Source: Ferrovibrio sp. MS7
GTDB taxonomy: Bacteria > Pseudomonadota > Alphaproteobacteria > Ferrovibrionales > Ferrovibrionaceae
Direction of reading: 5' to 3'
Assembly: GCF_038404985.1 (NCBI RefSeq)
Contig: NZ_JBBKBA010000001.1
Location: forward strand, 1,392,001 to 1,456,000
Length of the DNA: 64,000 nt
Numbering within the stretch: position 1 is the stretch's first letter; each line of letters begins with the position of its first letter. A program made the translations under genes and the position numbers. The notes beneath the pieces are model-generated. The model did no database searches, was not told the origin of the DNA, and saw only the letters and a list, made by a program, of their open reading frames with translations. Below are positions 25,241-33,043 of this stretch, piece after piece.

Positions 25241-26848
25241 TTAAAGCCGCAGCACGCCATAGCCCGGTTCGCCGAACGGCGCGTTCAGCGCGGCGGCAAT
25301 GCTGATACCCAGCGCGTTGCGGGTATCCACCGGGTCGAGTAGGCCATCGTCCCAGAGTTCCGAGGTGGAATGATAGGCGGAGAGCTGCTGCTGATAGGCC
25401 TGCAGGGTTTCTTCGCGGACCCGGGCCAGGTCTTCCGGCCCATAGGCGATGCCATCGCGTTCAAGCTGGCGCAGCTTCACTTCGGCCAGCGTGTTGGCGG
25501 CCTGCTCGCCGCCCATCACGCCGATCTGGTGATTGGGCCAGGAGAACAGGAAGCGTGAATCGAAGGCGCGGCCACACATGCCGTAATTGCCGGCGCCGAA
25601 GGAGGCGTGGCACATCACGGTGAATTTCGGCACATGACTGCAGGCCTGGGCCATGATCATCTTGGCGCCATCCTTGGTGATGCCGGCGGCCTCGTAGGTC
25701 TGGCCCACCATGTAGCCGGTGATGTTTTGCAAAAACAGCATCGGCGTATTGTTCTGATTACACAGCTCGATGAAATGCGCGCCCTTCAGCGTGCTGTCGT
25801 TGAACAACACGCCATTGTTGGCCAGGATGCCGATGCGATGGCCCCAGATACTGGCATAGCCGCAGACAAGCGTAGGGCCGTAATTGGGCTGGTATTCGTG
25901 GAAGCGGCTGCCATCCACCAGGCGCGCGATCACTTCGCGCATGTCGAAGCCCTTCTTGATGGTGTCCGGCAGGATGCCGTAAAGCTCGTCCGGGTCGTAG
26001 AGCGGTGAGTCGGGACTGGCCATTGCGATCGGTGTTTTCCGTGCCGGCTCCCATTGCGCCACGATCTCGCGGCCGATACGGATGGCATCCAGTTCGCTGG
26101 CTGCCGGGTAATCGCAGGTGCCGGAGGTGCGCGTATGCAGGTCGGCGCCGCCGAGGTCATCGGCCGAAACGATGGCGCCTGTCGCAGCTTTCACCAGCGG
26201 CGGGCCAGCCAGGAACACCGCGCCGGTGCCGCGTACAATTACATTGTAGTCGCTCAAGGCCGGGATATAGGCACCGCCCGCAGTGCAATGACCAAAGACC
26301 AGGGCAAGCTGCTTGATGCCGCGTTTGCTTAAGTGGGATTGGTTGCGGAAGATGCGCCCGGCCATATGCTTGTCGGGAAAGACATCCGACTGCAATTGCA
26401 GGAAGCCACCGGCGGAATCGCAGAGATGCACCACCGGCAAGTGGTTCTCCAGCGCGATTTCCAGGCAACGCACGATCTTCTTCACCGTGAGCGGATACCA
26501 GGCGCCGCCTTTCACCGTTGAATCATCGGCATGGATCATCACCTCGCGGCCCGAAACGATACCGATGCCAGTGATGCAACTGGCACTGGGCGAGGCGCCT
26601 TCGCCGGCCATGTTGCCGGCCAGCGTGGAAAGCTCCAGGAAGGGCGTGCCGGGATCGAGCAGTTTTTCCAGCCGCTGGCGCGGCAGCAGCTTGCCATGCC
26701 CGGCCATGCGCTGCAGGTCGCGCGCCGGGCGGTCATAGCGCGCCGCCTGCTGGCGCTCGCGCAGTTCCTGCGCCAATTGCCGGTTGGCGGCATAGCGGAG
26801 GCGGAATTCCTCGTCGCTAGTGCGAATGGCGGATTTCAGCACGCTCAT
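25241..26848 (-). CDS. Acyl-CoA carboxylase carboxyltransferase (beta) subunit, methylcrotonyl/geranyl-CoA type
   Basis: This 535-residue protein has both carboxyltransferase halves. The N-domain includes GGAYIPALSDYNVIV and HTRTSGTCDYPA. The C-domain includes FLQNITGYMVGQTYEAAGI and SFGAGNYGMCGRAFDSRF, typical of the methylcrotonyl-CoA carboxylase beta family. With the biotin carrier and biotin carboxylase genes upstream it makes a complete carboxylase that adds CO2 to 3-methylcrotonyl-CoA (leucine) or geranyl-CoA (terpenes). I cannot decide between these by eye. It overlaps the carrier gene by 4 bases. Confidence 0.9.
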   Translation of the reverse strand: MSVLKSAIRTSDEEFRLRYAANRQLAQELRERQQAARYDRPARDLQRMAGHGKLLPRQRLEKLLDPGTPFLELSTLAGNMAGEGASPSASCITGIGIVSGREVMIHADDSTVKGGAWYPLTVKKIVRCLEIALENHLPVVHLCDSAGGFLQLQSDVFPDKHMAGRIFRNQSHLSKRGIKQLALVFGHCTAGGAYIPALSDYNVIVRGTGAVFLAGPPLVKAATGAIVSADDLGGADLHTRTSGTCDYPAASELDAIRIGREIVAQWEPARKTPIAMASPDSPLYDPDELYGILPDTIKKGFDMREVIARLVDGSRFHEYQPNYGPTLVCGYASIWGHRIGILANNGVLFNDSTLKGAHFIELCNQNNTPMLFLQNITGYMVGQTYEAAGITKDGAKMIMAQACSHVPKFTVMCHASFGAGNYGMCGRAFDSRFLFSWPNHQIGVMGGEQAANTLAEVKLRQLERDGIAYGPEDLARVREETLQAYQQQLSAYHSTSELWDDGLLDPVDTRNALGISIAAALNAPFGEPGYGVLRL

Positions 26849-27348
26849 GGCGCGCCTCCTTCGTCTTTGGCAAAACTGATCAGCGCGACGCCCCGGTCGA
26901 AAGTGGCATTCTCGGCCACATGCACCTTGGCGATACGTCCGGCGCGATGCGCGGTAATGCTCATCTGCAGCTTCATGCTCTCGATCACCAGCAGCTTGTC
27001 GCCTTCGGCGACCTCCTGACCCACGGCGGCATGCAGGCTGATCACCGTGCCGGGCATTTCGGCCAAGATGTCGTTGCCGCCGGCATTGGCGCCGCCGGTG
27101 TCACCACCCTCCTGCTGGCGCCGCAGATGCAGGTTGCGGCCCTGTATGCGCAGATAGATGTCGTCGCCTACCACCAGGCGCCAGCCGGTGATGCGGCGGC
27201 CGTCGATATCAAGCGCGAAGGCACCGCTTTCGGCAGGACGCTCCTCGGCGATGACGCTCTGGCCATCCAGGGCAAAGCGCAAGGCCGGGCGGCGCGCGAG
27301 AATGGCGAGGTCTAGTTCCTTGCCCAGCAGGTCGAAACGATAGCTCAT
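26845..27348 (-). CDS. Separate biotin carboxyl carrier protein with BT-like domain
   Basis: This 167-residue protein has an N-terminal beta-rich region (residues 1-85) resembling the BT domain that links subunits in methylcrotonyl-CoA carboxylase. A C-terminal biotinyl domain begins at ILAEMPGTVISLHA, with the biotin Lys in VIESMKLQ (the canonical AMKM is SMKL here). In most bacteria these parts are fused to biotin carboxylase. Here the carrier has its own ATG, one base after the carboxylase stop, and its ribosome site GGAGG lies inside the last codons of the carboxylase gene. Confidence 0.88.
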   Translation of the reverse strand: MSYRFDLLGKELDLAILARRPALRFALDGQSVIAEERPAESGAFALDIDGRRITGWRLVVGDDIYLRIQGRNLHLRRQQEGGDTGGANAGGNDILAEMPGTVISLHAAVGQEVAEGDKLLVIESMKLQMSITAHRAGRIAKVHVAENATFDRGVALISFAKDEGGAP

Positions 27349-27349
27349 C

Positions 27350-28843
27350 TCAATTCCTCCAGGCGCCGATGCTGGCCTGCGGCTCCGGCGTGGCGAGCAG
27401 GGTGCGGCGGATATCCTCGGTGCCAAGCGCGGCGGCAATGGCAGCGGCCTGCTCGGTTTCAGTACTGAGCGGCGGCGGGTTGAGGGTAGCGGCTTGCTCG
27501 GCAAGGAAGCCGGTATGCAGCCGGCCGGCAAGGAATTCCGGATGTGCCAGAATGCGCGTCAGGTAATCGCCATTGTGGTTGACGCCGAGCAAAGCCAATT
27601 CTTCCAGGCCCTGATGCAGCCGGGCAGCCGCTTCGTCGCGGTCGGCGCCATAGGCGATCACCTTTGCCAGCATCGAATCGAAGGCCGGCGTCACCGCCTG
27701 GCCCTCAAGAATGCCGCCATCCCAGCGCAGGCCATCGCCCTGGGGAATGCGCAGCAGGCCGATGCGGCCCACGGCAGGGCGGAAATCGCGCTCCGGCTCC
27801 TCGGCGCAGAGCCGCACCTCGATGGCATGGCCCTGGCGGCGCAGTTCGTCTTGCTTGTAGGGTAGCGGCAGGCCGGCGGCGATGCGAAGCTGCTGCTCGA
27901 CCAGATCAACGCCATAGACCGCTTCCGTCACTGGATGCTCCACCTGCAGGCGGGTGTTCATTTCCAGGAAATAGAAGGCGCCGTCACTGCCGAGGATGAA
28001 TTCCACCGTGCCGGCATTGCGGTATTTCGCGGCACTCGCCAGCTTCACGGCGGCATCACAGATTGCTGAGCGCAGCTTCTCGGACAGGTTCGGTGCCGGG
28101 GCTTCCTCGACGATCTTCTGGTACCGCCGCTGCAGCGAGCATTCGCGCTCGCCGAAATGCAGCACATTGCCCTGGCCATCGCCCAGCACCTGCACCTCGA
28201 TATGACGCGGCATCTGCACCAGTTTTTCGGCATAGACGCGGCCATCGCCGAAATAGCGCTTGGCTTCGCTGGCGGCAAGCGAAGCAGCCTCGGCCAGTTC
28301 ATCGGGGCCGCGCACGATCTTCATGCCCTTGCCGCCGCCACCGGCCGAAGCCTTGATCAGCAGCGGATAGCCGACTTTCGCCGCCTGTGCCGCGATGGCG
28401 GCGGCATCGCCGGATAGATCGAGGCTCGGCGCCACCGGCACGCCCTGGTCGCGGGCATAGTCGCGCGAGCGGATCTTGTCGCCCATCAAATGCATGCTGG
28501 CGGCATCCGGGCCGATGAAGGTGAGGCCGGCCTCCGCCACCGCCTTGGCGAAGCCGGCATTCTCGGACAGGAAGCCATAGCCGGGATGGATGGCAGCGGC
28601 GCCCTGCGCCTTGGCGGCCGCGATGATCTGCGCGCCATCAAGATAGGCAGCGGTCGGTACGGAGCCGGTCAGTTCGACGGCCGCATCGGCGAGCGCCACA
28701 TGCGGCGCCTTGCGGTCCTCGAAATGGTAGACGGCGACGGCGCGGATGCCGAGACGTTGCAGCGTGCGGATGACGCGGCAGGCGATCTCCCCGCGATTGG
28801 CGACAAGAACCGCAGGAAAGAGCGGCATGTCAGGCTGGCCCAT
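27350..28843 (-). CDS. Biotin carboxylase subunit (stand-alone) of an acyl-CoA carboxylase
   Basis: The 497-residue protein contains the biotin carboxylase N-domain (VLVANRGEIACRVIRT), the ATP-grasp domain with the glycine loop ASAGGGGKGMK, HFGERECSLQRRYQK, EMNTRLQVEHPVTE and the C-domain. It ends where methylcrotonyl-CoA carboxylase alpha subunits (about 650-670 residues) continue into BT and biotinyl domains; those are in the next gene. It is the first gene of a four-gene operon (carboxylase, carrier, carboxyltransferase, crotonase). Its start lies 15 bases after operator 28858-28876. Confidence 0.92.
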   Translation of the reverse strand: MGQPDMPLFPAVLVANRGEIACRVIRTLQRLGIRAVAVYHFEDRKAPHVALADAAVELTGSVPTAAYLDGAQIIAAAKAQGAAAIHPGYGFLSENAGFAKAVAEAGLTFIGPDAASMHLMGDKIRSRDYARDQGVPVAPSLDLSGDAAAIAAQAAKVGYPLLIKASAGGGGKGMKIVRGPDELAEAASLAASEAKRYFGDGRVYAEKLVQMPRHIEVQVLGDGQGNVLHFGERECSLQRRYQKIVEEAPAPNLSEKLRSAICDAAVKLASAAKYRNAGTVEFILGSDGAFYFLEMNTRLQVEHPVTEAVYGVDLVEQQLRIAAGLPLPYKQDELRRQGHAIEVRLCAEEPERDFRPAVGRIGLLRIPQGDGLRWDGGILEGQAVTPAFDSMLAKVIAYGADRDEAAARLHQGLEELALLGVNHNGDYLTRILAHPEFLAGRLHTGFLAEQAATLNPPPLSTETEQAAAIAAALGTEDIRRTLLATPEPQASIGAWRN

Positions 28844-28857
28844 GCGTGAACCCTCCG

Positions 28858-28876
28858 TAATGAATTCGGTTCATTA
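28858..28876. promoter_or_regulatory. Palindromic operator copy 2, perfect TAATGAA-N5-TTCATTA
   Basis: TAATGAA-TTCGG-TTCATTA has perfect 7-base arms and lies directly before the biotin carboxylase gene. A repressor bound here would block initiation. It is the best of the three copies and gives the consensus. Confidence 0.8.
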
Positions 28877-28915
28877 ATTGTGCGTAAAGAGTCCCGGGAT
28901 GCATGGCGCGCTCCG

Positions 28916-29707
28916 TCAGGCCAGCCAGCGCTTGCGGCGGCGGTAATGCTTCACGGCGTGATAGTCGACCTTGGCGACGCCACCGAGATAGGCGTCCTGC
29001 ACATCCGGGTTGGCGCGCAGCACATCGGCGGTGCCGTTCATCACCACGCGGCCATTCTCGATCAGGTAGGCGGTTTGGGCCACGTCCAGCGCGGCGGCGG
29101 CATTCTGCTCCACCAGCAGCACCGCCACCTTCTGCTCGGTGTTGATGCGACGGATGATGTCGAAAATCTCGTCCACCAGATAGGGCGCCAGGCCAAGGCT
29201 GGGCTCATCCAGCATGATCAGCTTCGGCTCGGTCATCAGCGCGCGGGCGATGGCCAGCATCTGTTGTTCGCCGCCGGAAAGATAGCCGGCCTTGGCCTTG
29301 GCGCGGTCGCGCAGACGCGGAAACAGGTCGAACATGCGCTCCATCAGGTCGCGCACCCGGGCGCGGTCGCGGTGCATGGAGGTGGCGGCAATCAGGTTTT
29401 CTGCAGGCGTCAGATGGCCGAACACGCGGCGGCCTTCCAGGCAATGCACGATGCCCTTGCGCACGCGCTCCGGCGCATCGGTCTTGAGAATGTCCTGGCC
29501 CATGAAGGTAACGTCGCCGCGCGTCACCTCGCCGCGTTCCGGCTTCAGCAGGCCGCTGATGGTCTTGAGCACAGTACTCTTGCCGGCACCATTGGCACCG
29601 AGCAGGGCAACCAGGCCGCCTTCCGGCACTTCGATGGAAATGCCCTTCACGGCCAGGAACACCTGGTCGTAGACCACTTCGACATTGTTCAGCGCCAGCA
29701 GGGCCAT
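28916..29707 (-). CDS. ABC transporter ATP-binding protein, LivF-like (second importer)
   Basis: This ATPase has 263 residues. Walker A GANGAGKST is at residues 37-45, signature LSGGEQQMLAIARAL, Walker B LIMLDEPSLGLAP and H-loop VEQN. Start ATG 29707 has GGAG 8 bases upstream; a GTG at 29716 would overlap that ribosome site. It is the last gene of the - strand operon that begins at the LivG-like gene at 35768. Confidence 0.92.
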   Translation of the reverse strand: MALLALNNVEVVYDQVFLAVKGISIEVPEGGLVALLGANGAGKSTVLKTISGLLKPERGEVTRGDVTFMGQDILKTDAPERVRKGIVHCLEGRRVFGHLTPAENLIAATSMHRDRARVRDLMERMFDLFPRLRDRAKAKAGYLSGGEQQMLAIARALMTEPKLIMLDEPSLGLAPYLVDEIFDIIRRINTEQKVAVLLVEQNAAAALDVAQTAYLIENGRVVMNGTADVLRANPDVQDAYLGGVAKVDYHAVKHYRRRKRWLA

Positions 29708-29729
29708 TTCAGTCACTCCGGGAAGGGCA

Positions 29730-29755
29730 GGCGCGGCGGCGGATACCGCCGCGCC
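29730..29755 (-). other. Strong stem-loop between binding-protein and LivF-like genes
   Basis: GGCGCGGCGG (29730-29739) pairs perfectly with CCGCCGCGCC (29746-29755) over a 6-base loop. It has no T-run and sits in the 65-base gap after the substrate-binding-protein stop. It probably stabilises the binding-protein mRNA and tunes its excess over the last gene. Confidence 0.6.
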
Positions 29756-29772
29756 ACCCCAGTCACGTCACA

Positions 29773-31041
29773 TTACTTGCCGGACTTGGCGAACTCGGAC
29801 GAGTACTTCTTGATTTCCGCCCAGACCACATCCTGGTTGGCGGAGAACCAGTCGGTCACCGGCTTGAAGCCCTTGCCATCCCACTGCGAGATGCGGCCCA
29901 TGCCGCCGCCCTGGTGATCGGCGGCGGTCACCGTGGTGGAAGGCATCATGCCTTCCGCGGTGAAGCCCTTGATCGCCTGCAGGCCGGCATTCAGCCAGGG
30001 GCCGTTCACCGGGCCGTTCGGCGCCAGCGCGAAGGCCTGCTTCACGCCCTCAAGAATGGTGGCCATGATCATGACGCCGTAATTGTAGTAGACGGTGCCG
30101 ACCTTGTTCTCCGGACCGGCGCCCTTGCCGGCGGAAACCACGCTCTTGAGGATGTCCTGGATCGGCTTCGGCTCACGGCCAAGCACGCAGGGATCCACCT
30201 TCATCACACCCTTGGCGGCATCGCGGCCGGCCACGTCCATGTCGGACTCTGAGATCCACACCGACGAGCACATGCGGTCCATGCGGATGCCGTTGCGTAC
30301 GGCTTCGGTCAGCGCCACGGTCTGGCCGACGCCGGCACCCCAGAAGATCACCCAGTCCGGACGCGCGCGACGCACCTGCGGCCAGATCGCCGACTGGTCG
30401 TTACCAGGCGGAGTGTAGGGGAAGGGCAGCAGCTCGAAGCCGAGCTTGTCGCGCAAAGCTTCCAGAATCGGCAGCGGTTCCTTGCCGAACGGCGTGTCGA
30501 TATGCACATAGGCAATCTTCTTGCCCTTGAGGCCGCCATCCTGCTTGTTGGCGTAATCCAGGATCAGGCCCATCTGCGTCCAGTAATTGGGCGAGAGCGG
30601 GAAGATATAGGGGAACACGGTGCCGTCGGCGGCATCCGAGCGGCCCGAGAAGGCCGTGACCATGTTGACCTTGTCGGCCAGCACGCGCGGCACCAGGGCG
30701 CGGGCCACCGGCGTGGAGAGCGGATCGACCAGCACCATGCCCTGGCCCTTGGCGCGCTCGTAAGCTTCGATGGCGCGCGGCAGGTCGTTACCATGGTCGG
30801 TCACTTCGGCAACGATCTTGTAGCCGTTGATGCCGCCGCGCTCGTTGATCAGCGTCATGTAATCGCGCTGGCCCTGGCTGTATTCGGCCGTCACGAAGGT
30901 ATAGACCTTGGTGAAGTCCTGGGTCATCAGGAAGCGGATAGTCTTGTCCTGGCCAAAGGCCAGTTTCACGGGCTGCGCCGCGAGCAGGGCGGCGGCACCG
31001 GCACCAGTCAACAGGGTGCGACGATCGACAGTGATGGTCAT
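29773..31041 (-). CDS. Branched-chain amino acid-type ABC transporter substrate-binding protein (second importer)
   Basis: The 422-residue periplasmic protein starts MTITVDRRTLLTGAGAAALL, a twin-arginine-like signal cleaved near AFGQ (about residue 30). The mature part has the Peripla_BP_6 layout (EYSQGQRDYMTLINERGGING, YVHIDTPFGKE). It is co-transcribed with an acyl-CoA synthetase and shares a predicted operator with the carboxylase operon. The ligand may therefore be a branched or isoprenoid carboxylic acid rather than an amino acid; that is inference. Confidence 0.9.
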   Translation of the reverse strand: MTITVDRRTLLTGAGAAALLAAQPVKLAFGQDKTIRFLMTQDFTKVYTFVTAEYSQGQRDYMTLINERGGINGYKIVAEVTDHGNDLPRAIEAYERAKGQGMVLVDPLSTPVARALVPRVLADKVNMVTAFSGRSDAADGTVFPYIFPLSPNYWTQMGLILDYANKQDGGLKGKKIAYVHIDTPFGKEPLPILEALRDKLGFELLPFPYTPPGNDQSAIWPQVRRARPDWVIFWGAGVGQTVALTEAVRNGIRMDRMCSSVWISESDMDVAGRDAAKGVMKVDPCVLGREPKPIQDILKSVVSAGKGAGPENKVGTVYYNYGVMIMATILEGVKQAFALAPNGPVNGPWLNAGLQAIKGFTAEGMMPSTTVTAADHQGGGMGRISQWDGKGFKPVTDWFSANQDVVWAEIKKYSSEFAKSGK

Positions 31042-31074
31042 GGGCGTTCTCTCCTGTGTTTTTCGTTAGGCACT

Positions 31075-32148
31075 TCAGCGTTGGGCATGGCGGAATGGCC
31101 ATACCAGGAAATAGTTGCGGATATTGTTGTAGATCTTGGCCAGGCCGAGTGGCTCCCAGAGCAGGAAGCCGACGATCATGGCGCCATAGAGCATCAGCGG
31201 CAGATGCGCGCGCAGGTCGGCGCTGAGTTGCCAGGCGAAGCTGGTGGCCAGCGTGCCGATCAGGTTGTTCAGTACGATGGGGGCGAACAGGATCAGCGCG
31301 GCGCCGAAGAAGCTGCCCAGCACGCTGCCCATGCCACCGACGATCACCATGGCGATAAGCTGGATCGAGAGTTCGATATGGAACTGCTCGGGCGAGATCT
31401 GGCGGAAGTAGCATACCGCCAGCACGGCGCCGACCACGCCGCCGATGAAGGAGGAAACCCAGAAGGCCAGCAGCTTGAAGCGGAAGGTATCGACGCCGAT
31501 CACTTCCGCCGCATAGTCCTTCTCGCGCACGGCGGCGAGCGCGCGGCCAAGGCTGGTGCGGCGCAGGTTGAGCATGAACAGCGTGACAATGACGCAGATC
31601 GCCAGCGCCAGATAATAAACCGCGCGGTCGCCCTGCACGGCGATGCCGAGGAAGGTGATCGGCGGCACGGTGATCGAAGCCTGGCTGCCGCCGCTGATCG
31701 CCGGCACATGGGAGATCACGAAATCGACGATATACTGCATCGCCAGGGTCGCCATGGCGAGGTAGAGGCCCTTCACACGGAGCGCTGCGGCGCCAAACAC
31801 GATGCCGACACTGGCGGAAACCACGCCGCCCAGCAGCATGGCGATTTCAAACGGCACGCCGGCGCGCACCGCATGCACTGAGGCATAGGCGCCGATGCCG
31901 ATCACCGCGCCATAGCCCAGATGCACCTGGCCGGCCACGCCCATCAGCATGTTCAGGCCAAGGGCTGCCGTTGACCAGATGATCCAGGGCAGCAGGTAGC
32001 CGACGAGATAGAGGCGGTCGACCAGGAACGGCGCGGCAAGGCCGAGCAGCAGCATGAAGCCGGCAAGGCGGCGGTCCAGCGGCAACGGCCAGATCTGGCG
32101 TTCGTCGCTGTATTTGGTGAAGCGGATGCCGGAGCGGCGGTAAAACAT
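31075..32148 (-). CDS. Branched-chain amino acid-type ABC transporter permease, LivM-like (second importer)
   Basis: This membrane permease has 357 residues from ATG 32148, which has GAGGG five bases upstream and follows the LivH stop by 7 bases. An upstream in-frame start at 32184 would overlap livH. Key segments are LGLNMLMGVAGQVHLGYGAV, ALRVKGLYLAMATLAMQ and the GRALAAVREKDYAAEVIGVD coupling loop, as in LivM. Confidence 0.9.
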   Translation of the reverse strand: MFYRRSGIRFTKYSDERQIWPLPLDRRLAGFMLLLGLAAPFLVDRLYLVGYLLPWIIWSTAALGLNMLMGVAGQVHLGYGAVIGIGAYASVHAVRAGVPFEIAMLLGGVVSASVGIVFGAAALRVKGLYLAMATLAMQYIVDFVISHVPAISGGSQASITVPPITFLGIAVQGDRAVYYLALAICVIVTLFMLNLRRTSLGRALAAVREKDYAAEVIGVDTFRFKLLAFWVSSFIGGVVGAVLAVCYFRQISPEQFHIELSIQLIAMVIVGGMGSVLGSFFGAALILFAPIVLNNLIGTLATSFAWQLSADLRAHLPLMLYGAMIVGFLLWEPLGLAKIYNNIRNYFLVWPFRHAQR

Positions 32149-32155
32149 CTTGCCC

Positions 32156-33043
32156 TCAGATCCGTTCGATATGTTCGCGGCCAAACAAGCCGTGCGGCTT
32201 CAGCAGCAGGGTGAGCAGGATAATGACGGAAGCAACGACATCGCGGGTGCCGCCGCCAACCAGCGGATCGAGCACGCCGGTGGCAACGCTTTCCGCCACG
32301 CCGACGATCAATCCGGCGATCAGCACACCGGGGATCGAGTCAAGGCCGCCCAGGATGGCGATGGCCAGGGCCTTGATCAGCAGCAGCGATAGCGACCAGT
32401 CGACGCCCTGGGTAGCGCCCCACATCACACCAGCAACGGTGGCGCTGGCGGCAGCCAGACCCCAGGAAATCGCAATCGCGCGCTCGACACGGATGCCCAC
32501 CGCCCAGGAAGCGGTCTGGTCGTCAGACACCGCGCGCATCACCACGCCGAGGCGGGAATTGAACAGCAGCAGCGATACCAGGATCATCAGCAGCGACACG
32601 GCGCCGCCGATCATGGTGGAGCGGTTGATCAGCAGGTCGCCGAGAAAGAGCGGCGAGCCGGGAATGCCGATATCGAGGCGCTTCACCGCCACGCCGGCCA
32701 TGCCCGGCAGCAGGCCGCGCAGCATGATTTCGATACCCAGCGTCAGCATGATCGCCATGATCACCGGCTGGCCAATCATGCGGCGCAAAGCCAGGCGCTC
32801 GGTGGCGGCACCCAAGCCGAACATGCCGACGATGGCCACCGGTACAGCGAGCCAGATCGGGATGCCGAGCGGGCCAGACACTACCCAGGCCATGTAGGCG
32901 CCAGTCATCGCCAGGGCGCCCTGGGCCAGATTGGCGATGCCGGAGGTCTTGTAGATCAGCACCATGCCCAGCGCCACCAGGGCATACATCAGGCCGACGA
33001 AGACGCCATTGACGCCGAGTTCCAGGATCAGCAGGTAATCCAT
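32156..33043 (-). CDS. Branched-chain amino acid-type ABC transporter permease, LivH-like (second importer)
   Basis: This membrane permease has 295 residues. ALVALGMVLIYKTSGIANLAQGAL is the LivH N-terminal signature (here GMVLIYKTSGIANLAQ), and ILGGLDSIPGVLIAGLIVG the C-terminal one. The start shares a base with the acyl-CoA synthetase stop (TGATG), so translation is coupled. Confidence 0.9.
   Translation of the reverse strand: MDYLLILELGVNGVFVGLMYALVALGMVLIYKTSGIANLAQGALAMTGAYMAWVVSGPLGIPIWLAVPVAIVGMFGLGAATERLALRRMIGQPVIMAIMLTLGIEIMLRGLLPGMAGVAVKRLDIGIPGSPLFLGDLLINRSTMIGGAVSLLMILVSLLLFNSRLGVVMRAVSDDQTASWAVGIRVERAIAISWGLAAASATVAGVMWGATQGVDWSLSLLLIKALAIAILGGLDSIPGVLIAGLIVGVAESVATGVLDPLVGGGTRDVVASVIILLTLLLKPHGLFGREHIERI

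Noticed and set aside
27345-27352. Frameshift error explaining the split carboxylase alpha subunit
   Set aside because: The second protein has its own ATG and well-placed GGAGG, and both proteins end and start at domain borders; kept as a point to verify.
30502-31881. Long + strand open frame over the SBP and LivM genes
   Set aside because: It runs across the junction of two clear - strand genes and gives a His/Asp/Gln-rich protein without motifs, typical of a shadow frame.
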